Numbered from the stretch's first letter, positions 8,433-19,170 are shown. The stretch: 64,000 nucleotides of DNA from Pseudovibrio flavus (GCF_009711345.1 NZ_SMMA01000062.1:186001-250000), one strand, 5' to 3'. Notes: generated by a model from the sequence alone, not told the origin. Numbers and translations are program-made.

Positions 8433-11402
8433 TCACGAAGAGAACGCGTCATCCAAGAAGGCTTGCAGCTGAGCCAGATGCTTAGACATCAGACCGGTTG
8501 CGGTTGCAGCAGCGGCAGGGCGGCCCACGTAACGCGGGCGACGAACTTTTGCCTCTACATGCTCCAGCACCCATTCAATGTATTCCTGCACGAAGAACCA
8601 TGCACCCATGTTCTTCGGCTCTTCCTGACACCACACCACGTCCGCATTTTTGAAGCGCTTCATTTCAACGCAAAGGGACTTGGTAGGGAACGGGTAGAGC
8701 TGTTCAACACGCAGGATGTAAACATCGTCGATGCCGCGCTTTTCACGCTCTTCCAGCAGGTCGTAATAGACTTTACCGGAACACAGGATCACGCGGCGGA
8801 TCTTGTCGTCAGACTTGAGCGCAACGGTGGAACCTGGCTTAGACTCCGCATCATCATGCAGCAGACGGTGGAAGCTGCTGTTTGCGTTAAACTCTTCCAG
8901 CGAAGACACAGCGCGCTTGTGGCGCAGCAGTGACTTCGGCGTCATCAGAACAAGCGGCTTACGAATGTCACGCTTGAGCTGGCGGCGCAGAATGTGGAAG
9001 TAGTTCGCTGGTGTTGTACAGTTGGCAACCTGCATGTTGTCCTCTGCACACATCTGGAGGTAACGCTCCAGACGGGCGGAGGAGTGTTCCGGTCCCTGCC
9101 CTTCGTAGCCGTGCGGCAGAAGGCAAACCAGACCGGACATACGCAGCCACTTACGCTCACCAGAAGAGATGAACTGGTCGAACAGAACCTGAGCGCCGTT
9201 TGCGAAGTCACCGAACTGCGCTTCCCACATAGTCAGAGCATTTGGCTCTGCCAGCGAGTAGCCGTATTCAAAACCAAGCACTGCTTCTTCAGAGAGCATG
9301 GAGTTGATCACTTCGTAACGGGCCTGCCCTTCACGAATGTGGTTCAGCGGGATGTAACGGTTTTCGTTTTCCTGATCGTACAGAACCGAGTGGCGCTGAG
9401 AGAAGGTACCGCGTTCACAGTCCTGACCGGACAGGCGAACAGCATGGCCTTCATCAAGCAGGGCGGCAAACGCAAGCGCTTCACCCATTGCCCAATCAAC
9501 TCCGCCGCCGGATGCAATCATCTTGCCGCGGTTATCCATAAAGCGGCGGATGGTACGGTGGGCGTTGAAGTCGGACGGTACGAAGGAAAGCTTCTGGCCG
9601 TATTCTTCCAGCTTGGCGTCAGTAAGGCCGGTTGAACCGCGACGCGGCTCGTCTGCCTCTTTCGCCACTTTCATGCCGGACCACTTGCCATCAAGCCAGT
9701 CAGCCTTGTTCGGCTTATAGGTGTTACCGGTCTCGAACTCGCGGTCGAGATGGGAACGCCAGTCAGCCTTGGCCTTATCGACTTCCTCAGCAGAAATGAG
9801 GCCTTCTTTGACAAGCTTGTCAGCGTAGATCTGCAGCGTGGTTTCGTGCTTTCGGATCTTACGGTACATGATCGGCTGGGTGAACGCAGGCTCGTCGCCT
9901 TCGTTGTGGCCGAAGCGGCGGTAACAGATCATATCGATCACCACCGGACGACCGAACTTCTGACGGAATTCGATAGCGATCTTGGCAGCGTACGTTACTG
10001 CTTCCGGATCATCACCGTTTACGTGGAAGATCGGCGCTTCAATCACCTTTGCAGCATCGGATGGATACGGCGAGGAGCGAGAGAAACGTGGATTGGTGGT
10101 AAAGCCAATCTGGTTGTTAATGATGAAGTGGATGGAACCACCGGTGCGGTGACCGCGCAGCGCGGACAAACCGAAACACTCAGCAACAACACCCTGACCT
10201 GCAAACGCAGCATCACCATGCAGCAACAATGGCAGAACCGGTTCACGCGGAACTTCGGTGGTTTCTACCCAGTGAGCCAGCTGGTCCTGCTTTGCGCGTA
10301 CCTTACCCAGAACAACCGGATTCACGATTTCAAGGTGAGACGGGTTCGCAGTCAGGGACAGGTGAACGTCGTTACCATCAAATGTACGGTCGGAAGATGC
10401 ACCCAAGTGGTACTTAACGTCACCAGAACCTTCCACTTCGTCAGGAGCGAAAGAACCGCCCTTGAACTCATGGAAAATTGCGCGGTGCGGTTTGCCCATC
10501 ACTTGAGACAGAACGTTGAGGCGGCCACGGTGGGCCATACCCAGCACGATTTCCTGAACGCCCAGTGCACCGCCGCGCTTGATGATCTGTTCCAGCGCAG
10601 GGATCAGCGCTTCACCACCATCAAGACCGAAACGCTTAGTACCGGTGTACTTAACATCAAGGAACTTTTCGAAGCCTTCAGCTTCTACGAGCTTGTTCAG
10701 GATTGCTTTTTTACCCTGCGGGGTAAAGGCAACGTGCTTGTCCGGCCCTTCGATGCGTTCCTGAATCCAGGACTTCGCAGCGGGATCGGAAATGTGCATG
10801 AACTCGACGCCGAGGGTGGAGCAGTAGGTCCGCTTAAGGATCTCCAGCATCTGCCGAATTGTGGCAGATTCCATGCCCAGAACGTTGTCGAGGAAAATCT
10901 TGCGGTCCCAGTCTTCCTCGGAGAAGCCATAGGTTGCCGGATGCAACTCTTCATGGTCTCCCGGAATAGCAAGACGGAGCGGATCAAGATCTGCGTGCAA
11001 GTGGCCGCGCATACGGTAAGCGCGGATCATCATCAATGCGCGCACACTGTCTCGCGTTGCTTGCAGAACGTCCTGCTCGGAAAGGTCGATGCCTTTCTTC
11101 TCTGCGTTGGCCTTGACCTTTTCCTTAACAGCTTGTTCGGAAGGCCAGTCACCATCGAGAGCGGAAACCAGTTCACCATTGGCCGGAACCGGCCAGTCAG
11201 CGCGTTTCCAAGAAGCTCCGCGAGCCTCTTTGATTACATCTGCGGGATTGTCGTGCAGAGAGGAGAAAAAGTCCTGCCACTCTGGATCCAGTGACCGTGG
11301 GTTTTCCTGATATTGAGCGTACAGCTCTTCAATATAGGAAGCGTTGCCGCCGTACAAAAACGACGTCAGCGCAGCAATATTGTTCGCGTCCTGCCGTGCC
11401 AT
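8433..11402 (-). CDS. sucA: 2-oxoglutarate dehydrogenase E1
   Basis: A 989-residue thiamine-diphosphate enzyme that decarboxylates 2-oxoglutarate and passes succinyl to E2. The N-terminus [20 protein letters not shown] is the family's E2-binding helix. [31 protein letters not shown] and [17 protein letters not shown] mark the TPP-binding core. The C-terminal [16 protein letters not shown] and EEPKNMGAW complete it. ATG 11402 is chosen over a TTG three codons earlier. The SucA stop is 64 bases before sucB, with no hairpin between, so the two are co-expressed. A 214-base gap with two stem-loops separates it from sucD upstream. Confidence 0.97.
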   Translation of the reverse strand: MARQDANNIAALTSFLYGGNASYIEELYAQYQENPRSLDPEWQDFFSSLHDNPADVIKEARGASWKRADWPVPANGELVSALDGDWPSEQAVKEKVKANAEKKGIDLSEQDVLQATRDSVRALMMIRAYRMRGHLHADLDPLRLAIPGDHEELHPATYGFSEEDWDRKIFLDNVLGMESATIRQMLEILKRTYCSTLGVEFMHISDPAAKSWIQERIEGPDKHVAFTPQGKKAILNKLVEAEGFEKFLDVKYTGTKRFGLDGGEALIPALEQIIKRGGALGVQEIVLGMAHRGRLNVLSQVMGKPHRAIFHEFKGGSFAPDEVEGSGDVKYHLGASSDRTFDGNDVHLSLTANPSHLEIVNPVVLGKVRAKQDQLAHWVETTEVPREPVLPLLLHGDAAFAGQGVVAECFGLSALRGHRTGGSIHFIINNQIGFTTNPRFSRSSPYPSDAAKVIEAPIFHVNGDDPEAVTYAAKIAIEFRQKFGRPVVIDMICYRRFGHNEGDEPAFTQPIMYRKIRKHETTLQIYADKLVKEGLISAEEVDKAKADWRSHLDREFETGNTYKPNKADWLDGKWSGMKVAKEADEPRRGSTGLTDAKLEEYGQKLSFVPSDFNAHRTIRRFMDNRGKMIASGGGVDWAMGEALAFAALLDEGHAVRLSGQDCERGTFSQRHSVLYDQENENRYIPLNHIREGQARYEVINSMLSEEAVLGFEYGYSLAEPNALTMWEAQFGDFANGAQVLFDQFISSGERKWLRMSGLVCLLPHGYEGQGPEHSSARLERYLQMCAEDNMQVANCTTPANYFHILRRQLKRDIRKPLVLMTPKSLLRHKRAVSSLEEFNANSSFHRLLHDDAESKPGSTVALKSDDKIRRVILCSGKVYYDLLEEREKRGIDDVYILRVEQLYPFPTKSLCVEMKRFKNADVVWCQEEPKNMGAWFFVQEYIEWVLEHVEAKVRRPRYVGRPAAAATATGLMSKHLAQLQAFLDDAFSS

Positions 11403-11523
11403 ATTTTCCAAAGCGGATTTTTAGTCCACCCTGCTTCCATTGTGGGCACTCGCCTTTGTGGCTCAGCCCTTATCCTGCATTTGGCACTTTTGTTCCCAAG
11501 AACGCAGTGCCTCTCCCTTTTTG

Positions 11524-11606
11524 AATAGGCACACCGGCAACGCGCAGGCGTGCCTATTTTTTTGTCAGTGTACGCCCCTAGTAGTTTCTAGAGAGTTAGG
11601 GGCGTA
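11524..11606 (-). other. Pair of stem-loops in the sucD-sucA gap
   Basis: First: AATAGGCAC (11524-11532) / GTGCCTATT (11550-11558), which has seven T on the plus strand but none on the minus strand. Second: TACGCCCCTA (11571-11580) / TAGGGGCGTA (11597-11606), a perfect 10-bp stem with no T tract. Neither is a canonical terminator for the minus-strand operon; mRNA processing or partial attenuation is possible. Confidence 0.55.
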
Positions 11607-11616
11607 AACCATTGCA

Positions 11617-12531
11617 TCAAACCGTTTCGAGCAGTTCCACAAGGGTCTTGCCAAGCTTTGCCGGCGAAGGAGACACGCGGATGCCCGCAGCTTCCATAGC
11701 AGCAATCTTGTCTTCAGCGCCGCCCTTACCGCCGGAGATCACAGCACCTGCGTGACCCATTGTGCGGCCCGGAGGGGCTGTACGACCTGCGATGAAGCCA
11801 ACCATCGGCTTTCTGCGGCCCTTTTTCGCCTGTTCCTGAATCCACTCGGCTGCTTCTTCTTCAGCAGAACCGCCGATTTCACCAATCATGATGATGGATT
11901 CGGTTTCAGGGTCATCAAGGAACATGTCGAGCATGTCGATGAACTCGGTGCCCTTAACAGGGTCGCCGCCAATACCAACTGCCGTGGACTGGCCAAGGCC
12001 TTCCTGTGTGGTCTGGAACACTGCTTCATAAGTCAGCGTACCGGAGCGGGAAACGATGCCGACAGAGCCCTTCTTGAAGATGGAGCCCGGCATGATACCG
12101 ATCTTGCATTCTTCAGGGGTCAGAACACCCGGGCAGTTCGGGCCAAGCAGGCGGGAGTTAGAAGCGTCGAGACGCGCCTTAACCTTCACCATATCCTGAA
12201 CCGGAATACCTTCGGTGATGCAAACGATGAACGGGATTTCCGCATCAATCGCTTCGATGATTGCAGCCGCTGCGCCTGCTGGCGGAACGTACACAACAGA
12301 AGCGTTTGCGCCGGTTGCTTCCTTTGCTTCTTTTACAGAAGCAAAGATTGGAACAGACTTTTCTTCACCAGCAACATTACCGGTCCACTCGGTGCCGCCC
12401 TTTTTAGGGTGAACACCAGCAACCATTTGGGTGCCGTAGTACGCCAGCGCCTGCTCGGTGTGGAAGGTACCTGTTTTACCGGTCAGACCCTGAACGATAA
12501 CCTTAGTGTCTTTGTTGACGAGAATAGACAT
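11617..12531 (-). CDS. sucD: Succinyl-CoA synthetase alpha subunit
   Basis: A 304-residue CoA-binding subunit that converts succinyl-CoA to succinate with NTP formation. The N-terminal Rossmann domain shows [19 protein letters not shown] and [10 protein letters not shown]. The phosphorylated histidine is in [19 protein letters not shown], as in all alpha subunits. [17 protein letters not shown] is the conserved beta-contact block. Its ATG overlaps the sucC TAA by one base, ensuring equal synthesis of the two subunits. Confidence 0.97.
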   Translation of the reverse strand: MSILVNKDTKVIVQGLTGKTGTFHTEQALAYYGTQMVAGVHPKKGGTEWTGNVAGEEKSVPIFASVKEAKEATGANASVVYVPPAGAAAAIIEAIDAEIPFIVCITEGIPVQDMVKVKARLDASNSRLLGPNCPGVLTPEECKIGIMPGSIFKKGSVGIVSRSGTLTYEAVFQTTQEGLGQSTAVGIGGDPVKGTEFIDMLDMFLDDPETESIIMIGEIGGSAEEEAAEWIQEQAKKGRRKPMVGFIAGRTAPPGRTMGHAGAVISGGKGGAEDKIAAMEAAGIRVSPSPAKLGKTLVELLETV

Positions 12532-13730
12532 TATCCGGCCTCCTTCACAGCAGCTACGATCTTCTGAGCTGCGTCATCAAGGTCGTCGGCTGGAATTACG
12601 TTCATGCCGCTTTCGTTGATGATCTTCTTACCCAGCTCAACGTTAGTGCCTTCAAGGCGAACGACGAGCGGTACGGAAAGGCCAACTTCTTTAACTGCTG
12701 CCAGCACACCTTCAGCGATAACATCACAGCGCATGATGCCGCCGAAGATGTTGACGAGGATACCCTTAACGTTAGGGTCAGAGGTGATGATCTTGAACGC
12801 TGCGGTCACTTTTTCTTTGGTCGCGCCGCCGCCAACATCAAGGAAGTTTGCAGGCTCTGCGCCGTACAGCTTGATGATGTCCATGGTCGCCATAGCAAGA
12901 CCAGCGCCGTTCACCATGCAGCCGATATTGCCGTCAAGAGCAACGTAGGCCAGATCGTACTTGGATGCTTCGATCTCTTTTTCGTCTTCTTCGGTCTTGT
13001 CGCGCAGGGCAACAATGTCGTCGTGACGGAACAGAGCGTTGCCATCGAAGGAAACCTTGGCGTCGAGAACGCGCAGGTGACCGTCTTTCATGACGATGAG
13101 CGGGTTGATCTCCAGCAGCGCCATGTCTTTTTCAACGAACGCTTTGTAGAGGATCGGGAAGAGCTTCATACCATCTTCGCGCGCTGCACCGGTCAGTTCC
13201 AGTGTGTCGCAAAGAGCTGCTGCTTTTTCTTCCGTTACACCTGCCATTGGATCGATTGGCAGAGTGAGAATTTTTTCCGGGGTGTTATGGGCAACTTCTT
13301 CGATGTCCATACCGCCTTCGGTGGATGCTACGAAAGCAACCTGACCGCATGTACGGTCTACCAGAAGAGAGAGATAGAGCTCACGCTCGATATCTGCACC
13401 GTCTTCGATGTAGAGGCGGTTTACAACTTTGCCTGCATCGCCAGTCTGCGCGGTAACCAGAGTGTTGCCGAGCATTTCTTTAGCGTGGGAGGTCACTTCA
13501 TCAAGGTTGAACGCGAGGCGAACACCGCCCTTTGATTCAGCTGGAAGCTCTTTAAACTTGCCTTTACCACGGCCACCGGCGTGGATCTGGGACTTAACGA
13601 CCCAAAGTGGGCCTGGAAGGCTTTTTGCGGCAGCTTCAGCTTCATCCGCGGAAAAAATCGCAACACCTTCGGCAACTGGAGCACCGTACTCTTTTAGTAC
13701 TGCCTTTGCCTGATATTCATGAATATTCAT
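12531..13730 (-). CDS. sucC: Succinyl-CoA synthetase beta subunit
   Basis: A 399-residue ATP-grasp subunit that pairs with SucD. It starts [16 protein letters not shown], has the nucleotide-binding [16 protein letters not shown], the metal-binding [13 protein letters not shown], and [18 protein letters not shown] followed by [13 protein letters not shown] at the subunit interface. Length equals the usual 385-400. It is second in the minus-strand operon, 71 bases after mdh, with a weak stem-loop in the gap. Confidence 0.97.
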   Translation of the reverse strand: MNIHEYQAKAVLKEYGAPVAEGVAIFSADEAEAAAKSLPGPLWVVKSQIHAGGRGKGKFKELPAESKGGVRLAFNLDEVTSHAKEMLGNTLVTAQTGDAGKVVNRLYIEDGADIERELYLSLLVDRTCGQVAFVASTEGGMDIEEVAHNTPEKILTLPIDPMAGVTEEKAAALCDTLELTGAAREDGMKLFPILYKAFVEKDMALLEINPLIVMKDGHLRVLDAKVSFDGNALFRHDDIVALRDKTEEDEKEIEASKYDLAYVALDGNIGCMVNGAGLAMATMDIIKLYGAEPANFLDVGGGATKEKVTAAFKIITSDPNVKGILVNIFGGIMRCDVIAEGVLAAVKEVGLSVPLVVRLEGTNVELGKKIINESGMNVIPADDLDDAAQKIVAAVKEAG

Positions 13731-13746
13731 TTGTCTGCCTGTATTT

Positions 13747-13781
13747 GAGGGTGGGTCAACACGGCAGGGTGCTGACCCCTC
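13747..13781 (-). other. Stem-loop in the mdh-sucC gap
   Basis: GGGTCA (13753-13758) pairs with TGACCC (13773-13778) across a 14-base loop, with further GAGGG/CCCTC pairing beyond a bulge. There is no T tract, so it may be a processing or stability element. Confidence 0.4.
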
Positions 13782-13801
13782 TTGAAGTCAGTGCGTTCAG
13801 A

Positions 13802-14789
<988 letters not shown>

Positions 14790-14928
14790 TAAGTCGTATT
14801 AAAACGGCCTATTTGTCGCAGGCGTACCGGTTTTTGCGCATTCGTGCAAGTCTAATGAGCTTTGAATCGATGATAATTTGAAAAAATTCCAAATTTTTCG
14901 GAGAATTAATAATTTAGTCGTAAATCGA

Positions 14929-14960
14929 AATTCTGAATAAACCGAATATTATTCAGAATT
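14929..14960 (-). terminator. Long inverted repeat overlapping the zapE stop codon
   Basis: The arms AATTCTGAATAA and TTATTCAGAATT (12 bp, perfect) enclose 8 bases, and the zapE TAA lies inside one arm. On the minus strand AATTTCGATTT follows, so it is at best a weak terminator between zapE and mdh. A second AAAAATT/AATTTTT repeat lies at 14882-14898. Confidence 0.5.
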
Positions 14961-16109
14961 GTCCTCTGCATGAGCATTTAGATAGTCTACCGAACGCATC
15001 TCTATTAGGCGCGAAGACGTTCTATCAAACTCGAAAGCCTCTGTTCCACTTGACGCAACATACAGATCTTGCGGTTCTTTTTCCGCTGAGATCACCAATC
15101 GGTTGCCGTTATCGTAAAGGGCATCTATCAGGTTGATAAAGCGCTTTGCTTCGTTGCGTTTTCTCGCCTCAAGAACCGGAACATCGCTTAGGAATATGGT
15201 GTGATAGGCATGGCCAATGCGCAAATAATCGGAAGCGGCAAGCGGCTCGACGCATAGTTCCGTAAACGTAAACCACGCAGCACCGGAGCAAGTGCGATTT
15301 ACCGGAATATTGCGCCCCATATTATGTAGCGTCTCAGCATGAGGAGCCATTCCACGGGTTAGGCTGCGCCAGATTTGCTCCATGGTCGAATCGGCCTCTG
15401 GGCCAAGAGGCGTGATGTAGAGCTCGCTACCTGCCAGTTTTTCCAACCGGAAGTCAGTTCTCGAATCGAGGCGAACAACTTCCACTTTCTCTTTCAATAG
15501 CTTGATGAAAGGAAGGATGTGGTTTCGGTTAAGTCCGTCCTTGTAAAGATTGTCCGGCTCCACGTTGGAAGTGGCCACGACAACAACACCATGCTCGAAA
15601 AGCTTGGTGAACAGGCGGCCGAGAAGCATTGCGTCCGCAATGTCGGTTACGCTGAATTCATCAAAGCACAGCAAGCGTACATCTTTGGCAATATCTTCAG
15701 CCACCGGAAGGATCGGATCGCTGCCCTTTAACTCACCAGAGGCGATTTTGGCCCGTGCGCCCTTAATGCGCTCATGGGTCTCTGCCATAAACTCATGAAA
15801 ATGAGAGCGGCGTTTGCGCGGTTCTACAGCAACATCAAAGAAGAGATCCATAAGCATGGTTTTACCACGCCCAACCTCACCCCAGATATAAAGGCCCGTC
15901 ACCGGCTCTGTTGCAGACTTGCGTTTGCTAAATAGCCAGCCCAGAGCGCTTTTCTTTGATGCCATACGGGTTTCGGCAAGACGCTCATTCAGGCGATCCA
16001 GCCTTTTTACCGATACTAGCTGAGCGGGATCAGACTCGATTTCTCCGAGCTGCACCATGGATTGATAACGCCCCAAAACGGTGGACGTGATTGGGATTGC
16101 TTCGCTCAC
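14949..16109 (-). CDS. zapE: Cell division ATPase ZapE (AFG1 family)
   Basis: A 386-residue AAA-like ATPase related to yeast Afg1/Lace1; in E. coli ZapE associates with the Z ring late in division. Walker A is YIWGEVGRGKT (77-84), followed by MLMDLFFD. SHFHEFMAETHERI, LLCFDEFSVTDIADAMLLGRLF (Walker B and sensor) and VVATSNVEPDNLYKDGLNR are family signatures. HAYHTIFLSDVPVL, then RFINLIDALYDNGNRLVISAE, close the protein. The start is GTG 16109; no better ATG fits. It lies upstream of mdh in the same direction, as in many alphaproteobacteria. Confidence 0.93.
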   Translation of the reverse strand: MSEAIPITSTVLGRYQSMVQLGEIESDPAQLVSVKRLDRLNERLAETRMASKKSALGWLFSKRKSATEPVTGLYIWGEVGRGKTMLMDLFFDVAVEPRKRRSHFHEFMAETHERIKGARAKIASGELKGSDPILPVAEDIAKDVRLLCFDEFSVTDIADAMLLGRLFTKLFEHGVVVVATSNVEPDNLYKDGLNRNHILPFIKLLKEKVEVVRLDSRTDFRLEKLAGSELYITPLGPEADSTMEQIWRSLTRGMAPHAETLHNMGRNIPVNRTCSGAAWFTFTELCVEPLAASDYLRIGHAYHTIFLSDVPVLEARKRNEAKRFINLIDALYDNGNRLVISAEKEPQDLYVASSGTEAFEFDRTSSRLIEMRSVDYLNAHAEDNSE

Positions 16110-16152
16110 TTAGATCGTGCTCCAGACCTTCTTGCAGTACCGTCAGCGTTGA

Positions 16153-16270
16153 AGCTTGGAATAAGCCTCTGGAATTCCAAGCTCTTTATTCTCGATACCG
16201 AGTTATACGGTGAGAACAAGGTAATTTTTGCTGCTTTACCAACGCCATTCGACCTATTGCCTAGCGTTGG
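16153..16270. other. Two inverted repeats in the zapE upstream region
   Basis: AGCTTGGAA (16153-16161) / TTCCAAGCT (16175-16183) is a 9-bp stem. CCAACGC and GCGTTGG form a second, long-loop repeat near 16238-16270. No gene is visible in this 245-base gap. They could be mRNA leader structures or protein sites; I see no clear promoter. Confidence 0.3.
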
Positions 16271-16295
16271 ACCTTAGGTCAATTGGGAAATCGGG

Positions 16296-16332
16296 TAAAA
16301 AAAGAGAGCAAAGCTCAACAGCCTTGCTCTCT
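16296..16332 (-). terminator. Terminator after the Omp19-like lipoprotein gene
   Basis: On the minus strand AGAGAGCAAGGCT pairs with AGCTTTGCTCTCT (one mismatch) and runs into seven T. It lies 22 bases after the stop codon at 16355. Confidence 0.88.
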
Positions 16333-16354
16333 ATAAATCGACATATTTGCCGCG

Positions 16355-16888
16355 TTAGCGTGCGAAGGAGATACCTTCACCTGAAGTGGTCGCGCCGTTA
16401 AACTGGCCGCCTGCACCATTCAAAGTCGCCACGTTGCCACCAGCTGCGTCTTTAAGAACAACCTGAGAGCCGTTCAGATCCCACGCTGCGATGCGAGACA
16501 GGTTCTCGTTGGAACAACCACGGGTGTTAGCGCGGTAGCCGCCGCTCCAAGTGGTGAGCGTCATGAACAGCTTACAGCTGTCAGCGCCAGAAGAAACGTT
16601 CCAGCCGCCGAGCAGGTCCGTACGATCAACGGTGCCCGGAGATGGCTGGGTTGCAGAAGCAGAAGCCAACTGCGAGTTTGCAGAACCATCCAGTGGCTGG
16701 CTAACAATCTCGCCCTGACCAGCGCCCGGCTGACCTTGATCAATCGGCGCCAAAGACTGGCCAGCGATTGGCTGTGTCGGCGTTGCCGGAAGCGGAGAGA
16801 CATAACTGCGGGTGTAGGTGGTGCGCTGGCAGGCCATGGTGGAAATGGCCAAAACGGATACCAGTGCGATCGTCAAGCTGCGATTCAT
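16355..16888 (-). CDS. Omp19-like outer-membrane lipoprotein with AprI/Inh domain
   Basis: A 177-residue lipoprotein. The signal peptide ends in the lipobox ISTMAC (lipidated Cys20). A Pro/Gln/Ser-rich linker (about 21-90) leads to a small beta-barrel domain: LLGGWNVSSGADSCKLFMTL, GYRANTRGCSNENLSRIAAW, VVLKDAAGGNVATLNGAGG. This pattern matches Brucella Omp19, whose domain resembles bacterial protease inhibitors (AprI/Inh). The two domain cysteines (SCK, RGC) are placed to form the family disulfide. Known role in Brucella: envelope integrity and inhibition of host proteases; here, protection of the envelope is an inference. It has its own strong terminator and is probably monocistronic. Confidence 0.85.
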   Translation of the reverse strand: MNRSLTIALVSVLAISTMACQRTTYTRSYVSPLPATPTQPIAGQSLAPIDQGQPGAGQGEIVSQPLDGSANSQLASASATQPSPGTVDRTDLLGGWNVSSGADSCKLFMTLTTWSGGYRANTRGCSNENLSRIAAWDLNGSQVVLKDAAGGNVATLNGAGGQFNGATTSGEGISFAR

Positions 16889-16988
16889 GGCAATTTTTTC
16901 CCTGCCTTCAATCGGGCTGCATCAACCCATCTAAAACTTACTCTCCGCAAAGTTGCCCCTAAAACGTAAACAGGGAAAGAACAGAGCA

Positions 16989-17018
16989 CAAAAAAACACG
17001 GGTTTCCCACTGAAACCC
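16989..17018 (-). terminator. Terminator after the phosphatase-like gene
   Basis: On the minus strand GGGTTTC / GAAACCC closes a 5-base loop and is followed by GTG and eight T, about 65 bases after the stop at 17082. Confidence 0.8.
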
Positions 17019-17081
17019 ATGGTTTTTAGGTATATACGATGCTCTTATAGGTTTGATTTTGCGTAGTTTCGCTAGAATTTT

Positions 17082-17540
17082 TTACCCTACGGCACGCAAT
17101 TCTTCGTCTTTTGCGACAAAAGTCCGACTTAGAAGCGCTTCGTCTATCGCTTTCTTGATGCGTTCGAACGCAGCTTCTGCATCCTTCATAGTTTTCGGGC
17201 GCTCGAGATCTAATGAGCCGGCCCACGCCAAAACGGTTGGCGCATCGGCCCATTTGGGGAACGGCTGAAGGATCTGCTCATCTTCAAGTAAAATCACAAA
17301 ATCGGGCTGCGGAGCATGAGGAAGAGCGAACATCGTCCACGACTTGGGTTCTAGCCCCTCCTCAGACAGGCCAGACTTAAAAATGGTTTTGCGAGCAAGG
17401 GAACTTAGCTCCCCGCCCGGCATTGGTCCGGCGGAAAACGCACGAATAAATTCCGGTGCGACTTGATTTAGATATGCCTCTGCGATGGGACTATAAAAGG
17501 CATTATCTGAACAAACGAACAGCACGTTTGCAGTCGTCAT
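17082..17540 (-). CDS. LMW phosphotyrosine phosphatase/ArsC-like protein lacking the P-loop arginine
   Basis: A 152-residue protein with the low-molecular-weight phosphatase fold shared with thioredoxin-type arsenate reductases. It starts MTTANVLFVCSDNAFYSPIAEAYLNQ. The family loop is C-x5-R-S/T; here Cys10 is followed by S-D-N-A-F-Y16-S17, so the arginine that holds the phosphate is a tyrosine. Ala-Glu after S-P-I, the helix, and the later PDFVILLEDEQ strand remain. Without Arg, normal phosphatase or arsenate reductase action is unlikely; a sensor or scaffold role is possible (inference). ATG 17540 follows TTGGAGA. It carries its own terminator and does not sit with ars genes. Confidence 0.75.
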   Translation of the reverse strand: MTTANVLFVCSDNAFYSPIAEAYLNQVAPEFIRAFSAGPMPGGELSSLARKTIFKSGLSEEGLEPKSWTMFALPHAPQPDFVILLEDEQILQPFPKWADAPTVLAWAGSLDLERPKTMKDAEAAFERIKKAIDEALLSRTFVAKDEELRAVG

Positions 17541-17857
17541 TTTTATCTCCAAAACAATATTTTATTATTCAAACTCGAAATACATGGGCTCTTAATGGCA
17601 TGTCTTTAGACCATTCATCATGAAGCTGACCTTCTGATGACACGCCACCGCGCAATTTAATGGATTGCCCCCTTTATCCAGTAGTTTCATGTAGAAAACC
17701 ACAAGTTACCCCTAGGGTAGAATACACCAAAATCATGGGCGGGGAAATTTTGGCTTGTCCATAGGCTACAAAACCTTTTCAAACCACTATGAAAACCAAC
17801 TGGCTTTCCGCATACGTAGAGACAGACAATTGCAACTTTTGAGTTTTGGAGAACCCC
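17541..17857. other. Non-coding gap before the MAPEG gene
   Basis: 317 bases between divergent genes. I see no gene. ACCCCTAGGGT near 17709 is a short palindrome that could be an operator; no convincing promoter pair was found. Confidence 0.3.
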
Positions 17858-18235
17858 ATGCCTTTTGCCGTTTGGTCTATTCTTGTGGCGGCGATTTTAC
17901 CGCTTCTGGCTGTTGTACCCGCCAAGATTAATAGGAAATATGACAATGCTCGCCCGCGAAACCCAGAATTCTGGAAGGAAGGCTTTGCCGAGCGCGCTAT
18001 GGGGGCGCAGCTCAATAGCCTAGAGAGCTTTCCATTTTTTGCGATAGCGGTTTTGGTGGCTCTGGGATACGGCGGCGATCCATCTTGGGTTGATAGCCTT
18101 TGCGGCCTCTATCTGAGCATTCGCGCCGTGTATATTTTCGTCTACTGGACCAATCGTCCGGGCCTGCGCTCCCTCGCTTGGTTTGTAGGCTGGGGCGCGA
18201 CTATCGCGATCTTTACCAGTCCGGCTTGGAGCTAA
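17858..18235 (+). CDS. MAPEG family membrane protein
   Basis: A 125-residue inner-membrane protein with four predicted helices: residues about 3-22, 50-70, 80-100 and 104-122. The signature is RPRNPEFWKEGFAERAMGAQLNSLESFPFFA: the R-A-x-x-A-x-x-N-x-x-E-x-F pattern of the MAPEG superfamily (membrane-associated eicosanoid and glutathione metabolism). Bacterial members of this short type have no assigned substrate. ATG 17858 follows TTTTGGAGAA; an in-frame TTG four codons earlier is part of that ribosome site. It ends with a 4-base overlap against the convergent RlaP-like gene. Confidence 0.85.
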   Translation: MPFAVWSILVAAILPLLAVVPAKINRKYDNARPRNPEFWKEGFAERAMGAQLNSLESFPFFAIAVLVALGYGGDPSWVDSLCGLYLSIRAVYIFVYWTNRPGLRSLAWFVGWGATIAIFTSPAWS

Positions 18236-19080
18236 CCACCTTTTGAGGCGGAGCGGTTCTGAACAGCCCATTTCAGGAAGAACCGGTCCGCTTCCTTCAT
18301 TATCGTTGGCGTAAACGGCCTTTTGCTTCGGCTTTTTAGAGCCGGACCCGCCTCAAGCTCTTGGAGGAGCAGCTCCAATATCGGCTTGGGCACCTCCAAT
18401 TGTTCTGGAAGGGTGCCCTTGTAGTGCCCTGTTACCAACTCTTCCATCTCCGCCCTTAAAACCGGGCGCACAAACACCTCTTCCAACAGCCCTTTGAGAT
18501 CTGCGGGCGGGAAGCCGTGGAGTTTGTTTTGGGAATACCAGCGCAAAGACAGCGCCGGTTTGAGCAGCATCAGAAGTTTTTCGGGAACGATTTTGAGCGG
18601 GCGACCATCGAACCGTTGCCGGTGCCGCTCTAGCTGTTTCAGATAAATCTGCGCTGTACGTACCGGATCGCCGAATTCCTGAGCAAATCCCAATAGAGCA
18701 TCCGGAAACTGAGGGTGACCGTGGACTTGCGGACGGCAGCGTACCCAGTCAATCGGGTTGGGATTGCCGTTTAAGGTCGCGATAACAACCTTCTTCAAGT
18801 CCCAGCCTACAGCCTCACATGCCAGAGAGGCTTCAACCTGCTCCGTTTCATCTGACGGGAACAGGGTCAGGTACTCTTCGATTGGACGAACGAAGATGAA
18901 ACGGGCGGAGACAAAGCTCTCAGCGCCCCTCTCTCCCCCAAGCAGCATGCCGGGATCGGACGCGGCAAGCACCTTGAGCCCCTTGCGCTGCTCAACAGCA
19001 GCAAGGCGCCGACGCAACTCTTCCCGCGTAGCGTGATCGCGCTGCATAGCTTGAGGCTGCGTTCCGTCCAATTGTACCAC
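18232..19080 (-). CDS. RlaP-like nucleotidyltransferase homologue with lost catalytic residues
   Basis: A 282-residue protein. From residue about 58 it follows the COG3541/RlaP pattern (DNA polymerase beta-like nucleotidyltransferases found with RNA-repair genes): ARFIFVRPIEEYLTLF, AVGWDLKKVVIATLNGNPNPIDWVR, then helices with AQIYLKQLERHRQRF and KLLMLLKPALSLRWY. In active members the strand before 'RFI' reads G-S-R-A-x-G ... S-D-x-D. Here it reads DPGMLLGG (42-49) and ESFVSARF (54-61): the GS serine and both aspartates are gone. So it is probably not a nucleotidyl transferase. Basic C-terminal tail. GTG start is uncertain (ATG at codon 12 possible). No RNA-ligase gene adjoins it. Confidence 0.65.
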   Translation of the reverse strand: MVQLDGTQPQAMQRDHATREELRRRLAAVEQRKGLKVLAASDPGMLLGGERGAESFVSARFIFVRPIEEYLTLFPSDETEQVEASLACEAVGWDLKKVVIATLNGNPNPIDWVRCRPQVHGHPQFPDALLGFAQEFGDPVRTAQIYLKQLERHRQRFDGRPLKIVPEKLLMLLKPALSLRWYSQNKLHGFPPADLKGLLEEVFVRPVLRAEMEELVTGHYKGTLPEQLEVPKPILELLLQELEAGPALKSRSKRPFTPTIMKEADRFFLKWAVQNRSASKGG

Positions 19081-19170
19081 CGTTGTAATTCAAACATAAA
19101 TTGAATAGCGGGTGCACAATCAGAGGACAAGGGGAAACACGGAGCTTCCCACCGCCTCAGATATTTGCGG

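Noticed and set aside
9750-11294. 514-codon open frame on the plus strand opposite sucA
   Set aside because: Same reason: shadow of sucA codon bias, no motif, no SD.
11524-11558. Terminator of the minus-strand suc operon
   Set aside because: The T run lies on the plus strand only, so for the minus-strand transcript it is a plain stem-loop. It is reported as an intercistronic structure instead.
16355-16888. Reading of the Omp19-like protein as a secreted protease inhibitor only
   Set aside because: A lipobox cysteine at residue 20 makes it a lipoprotein; the inhibitor-like domain alone does not show inhibitory function.
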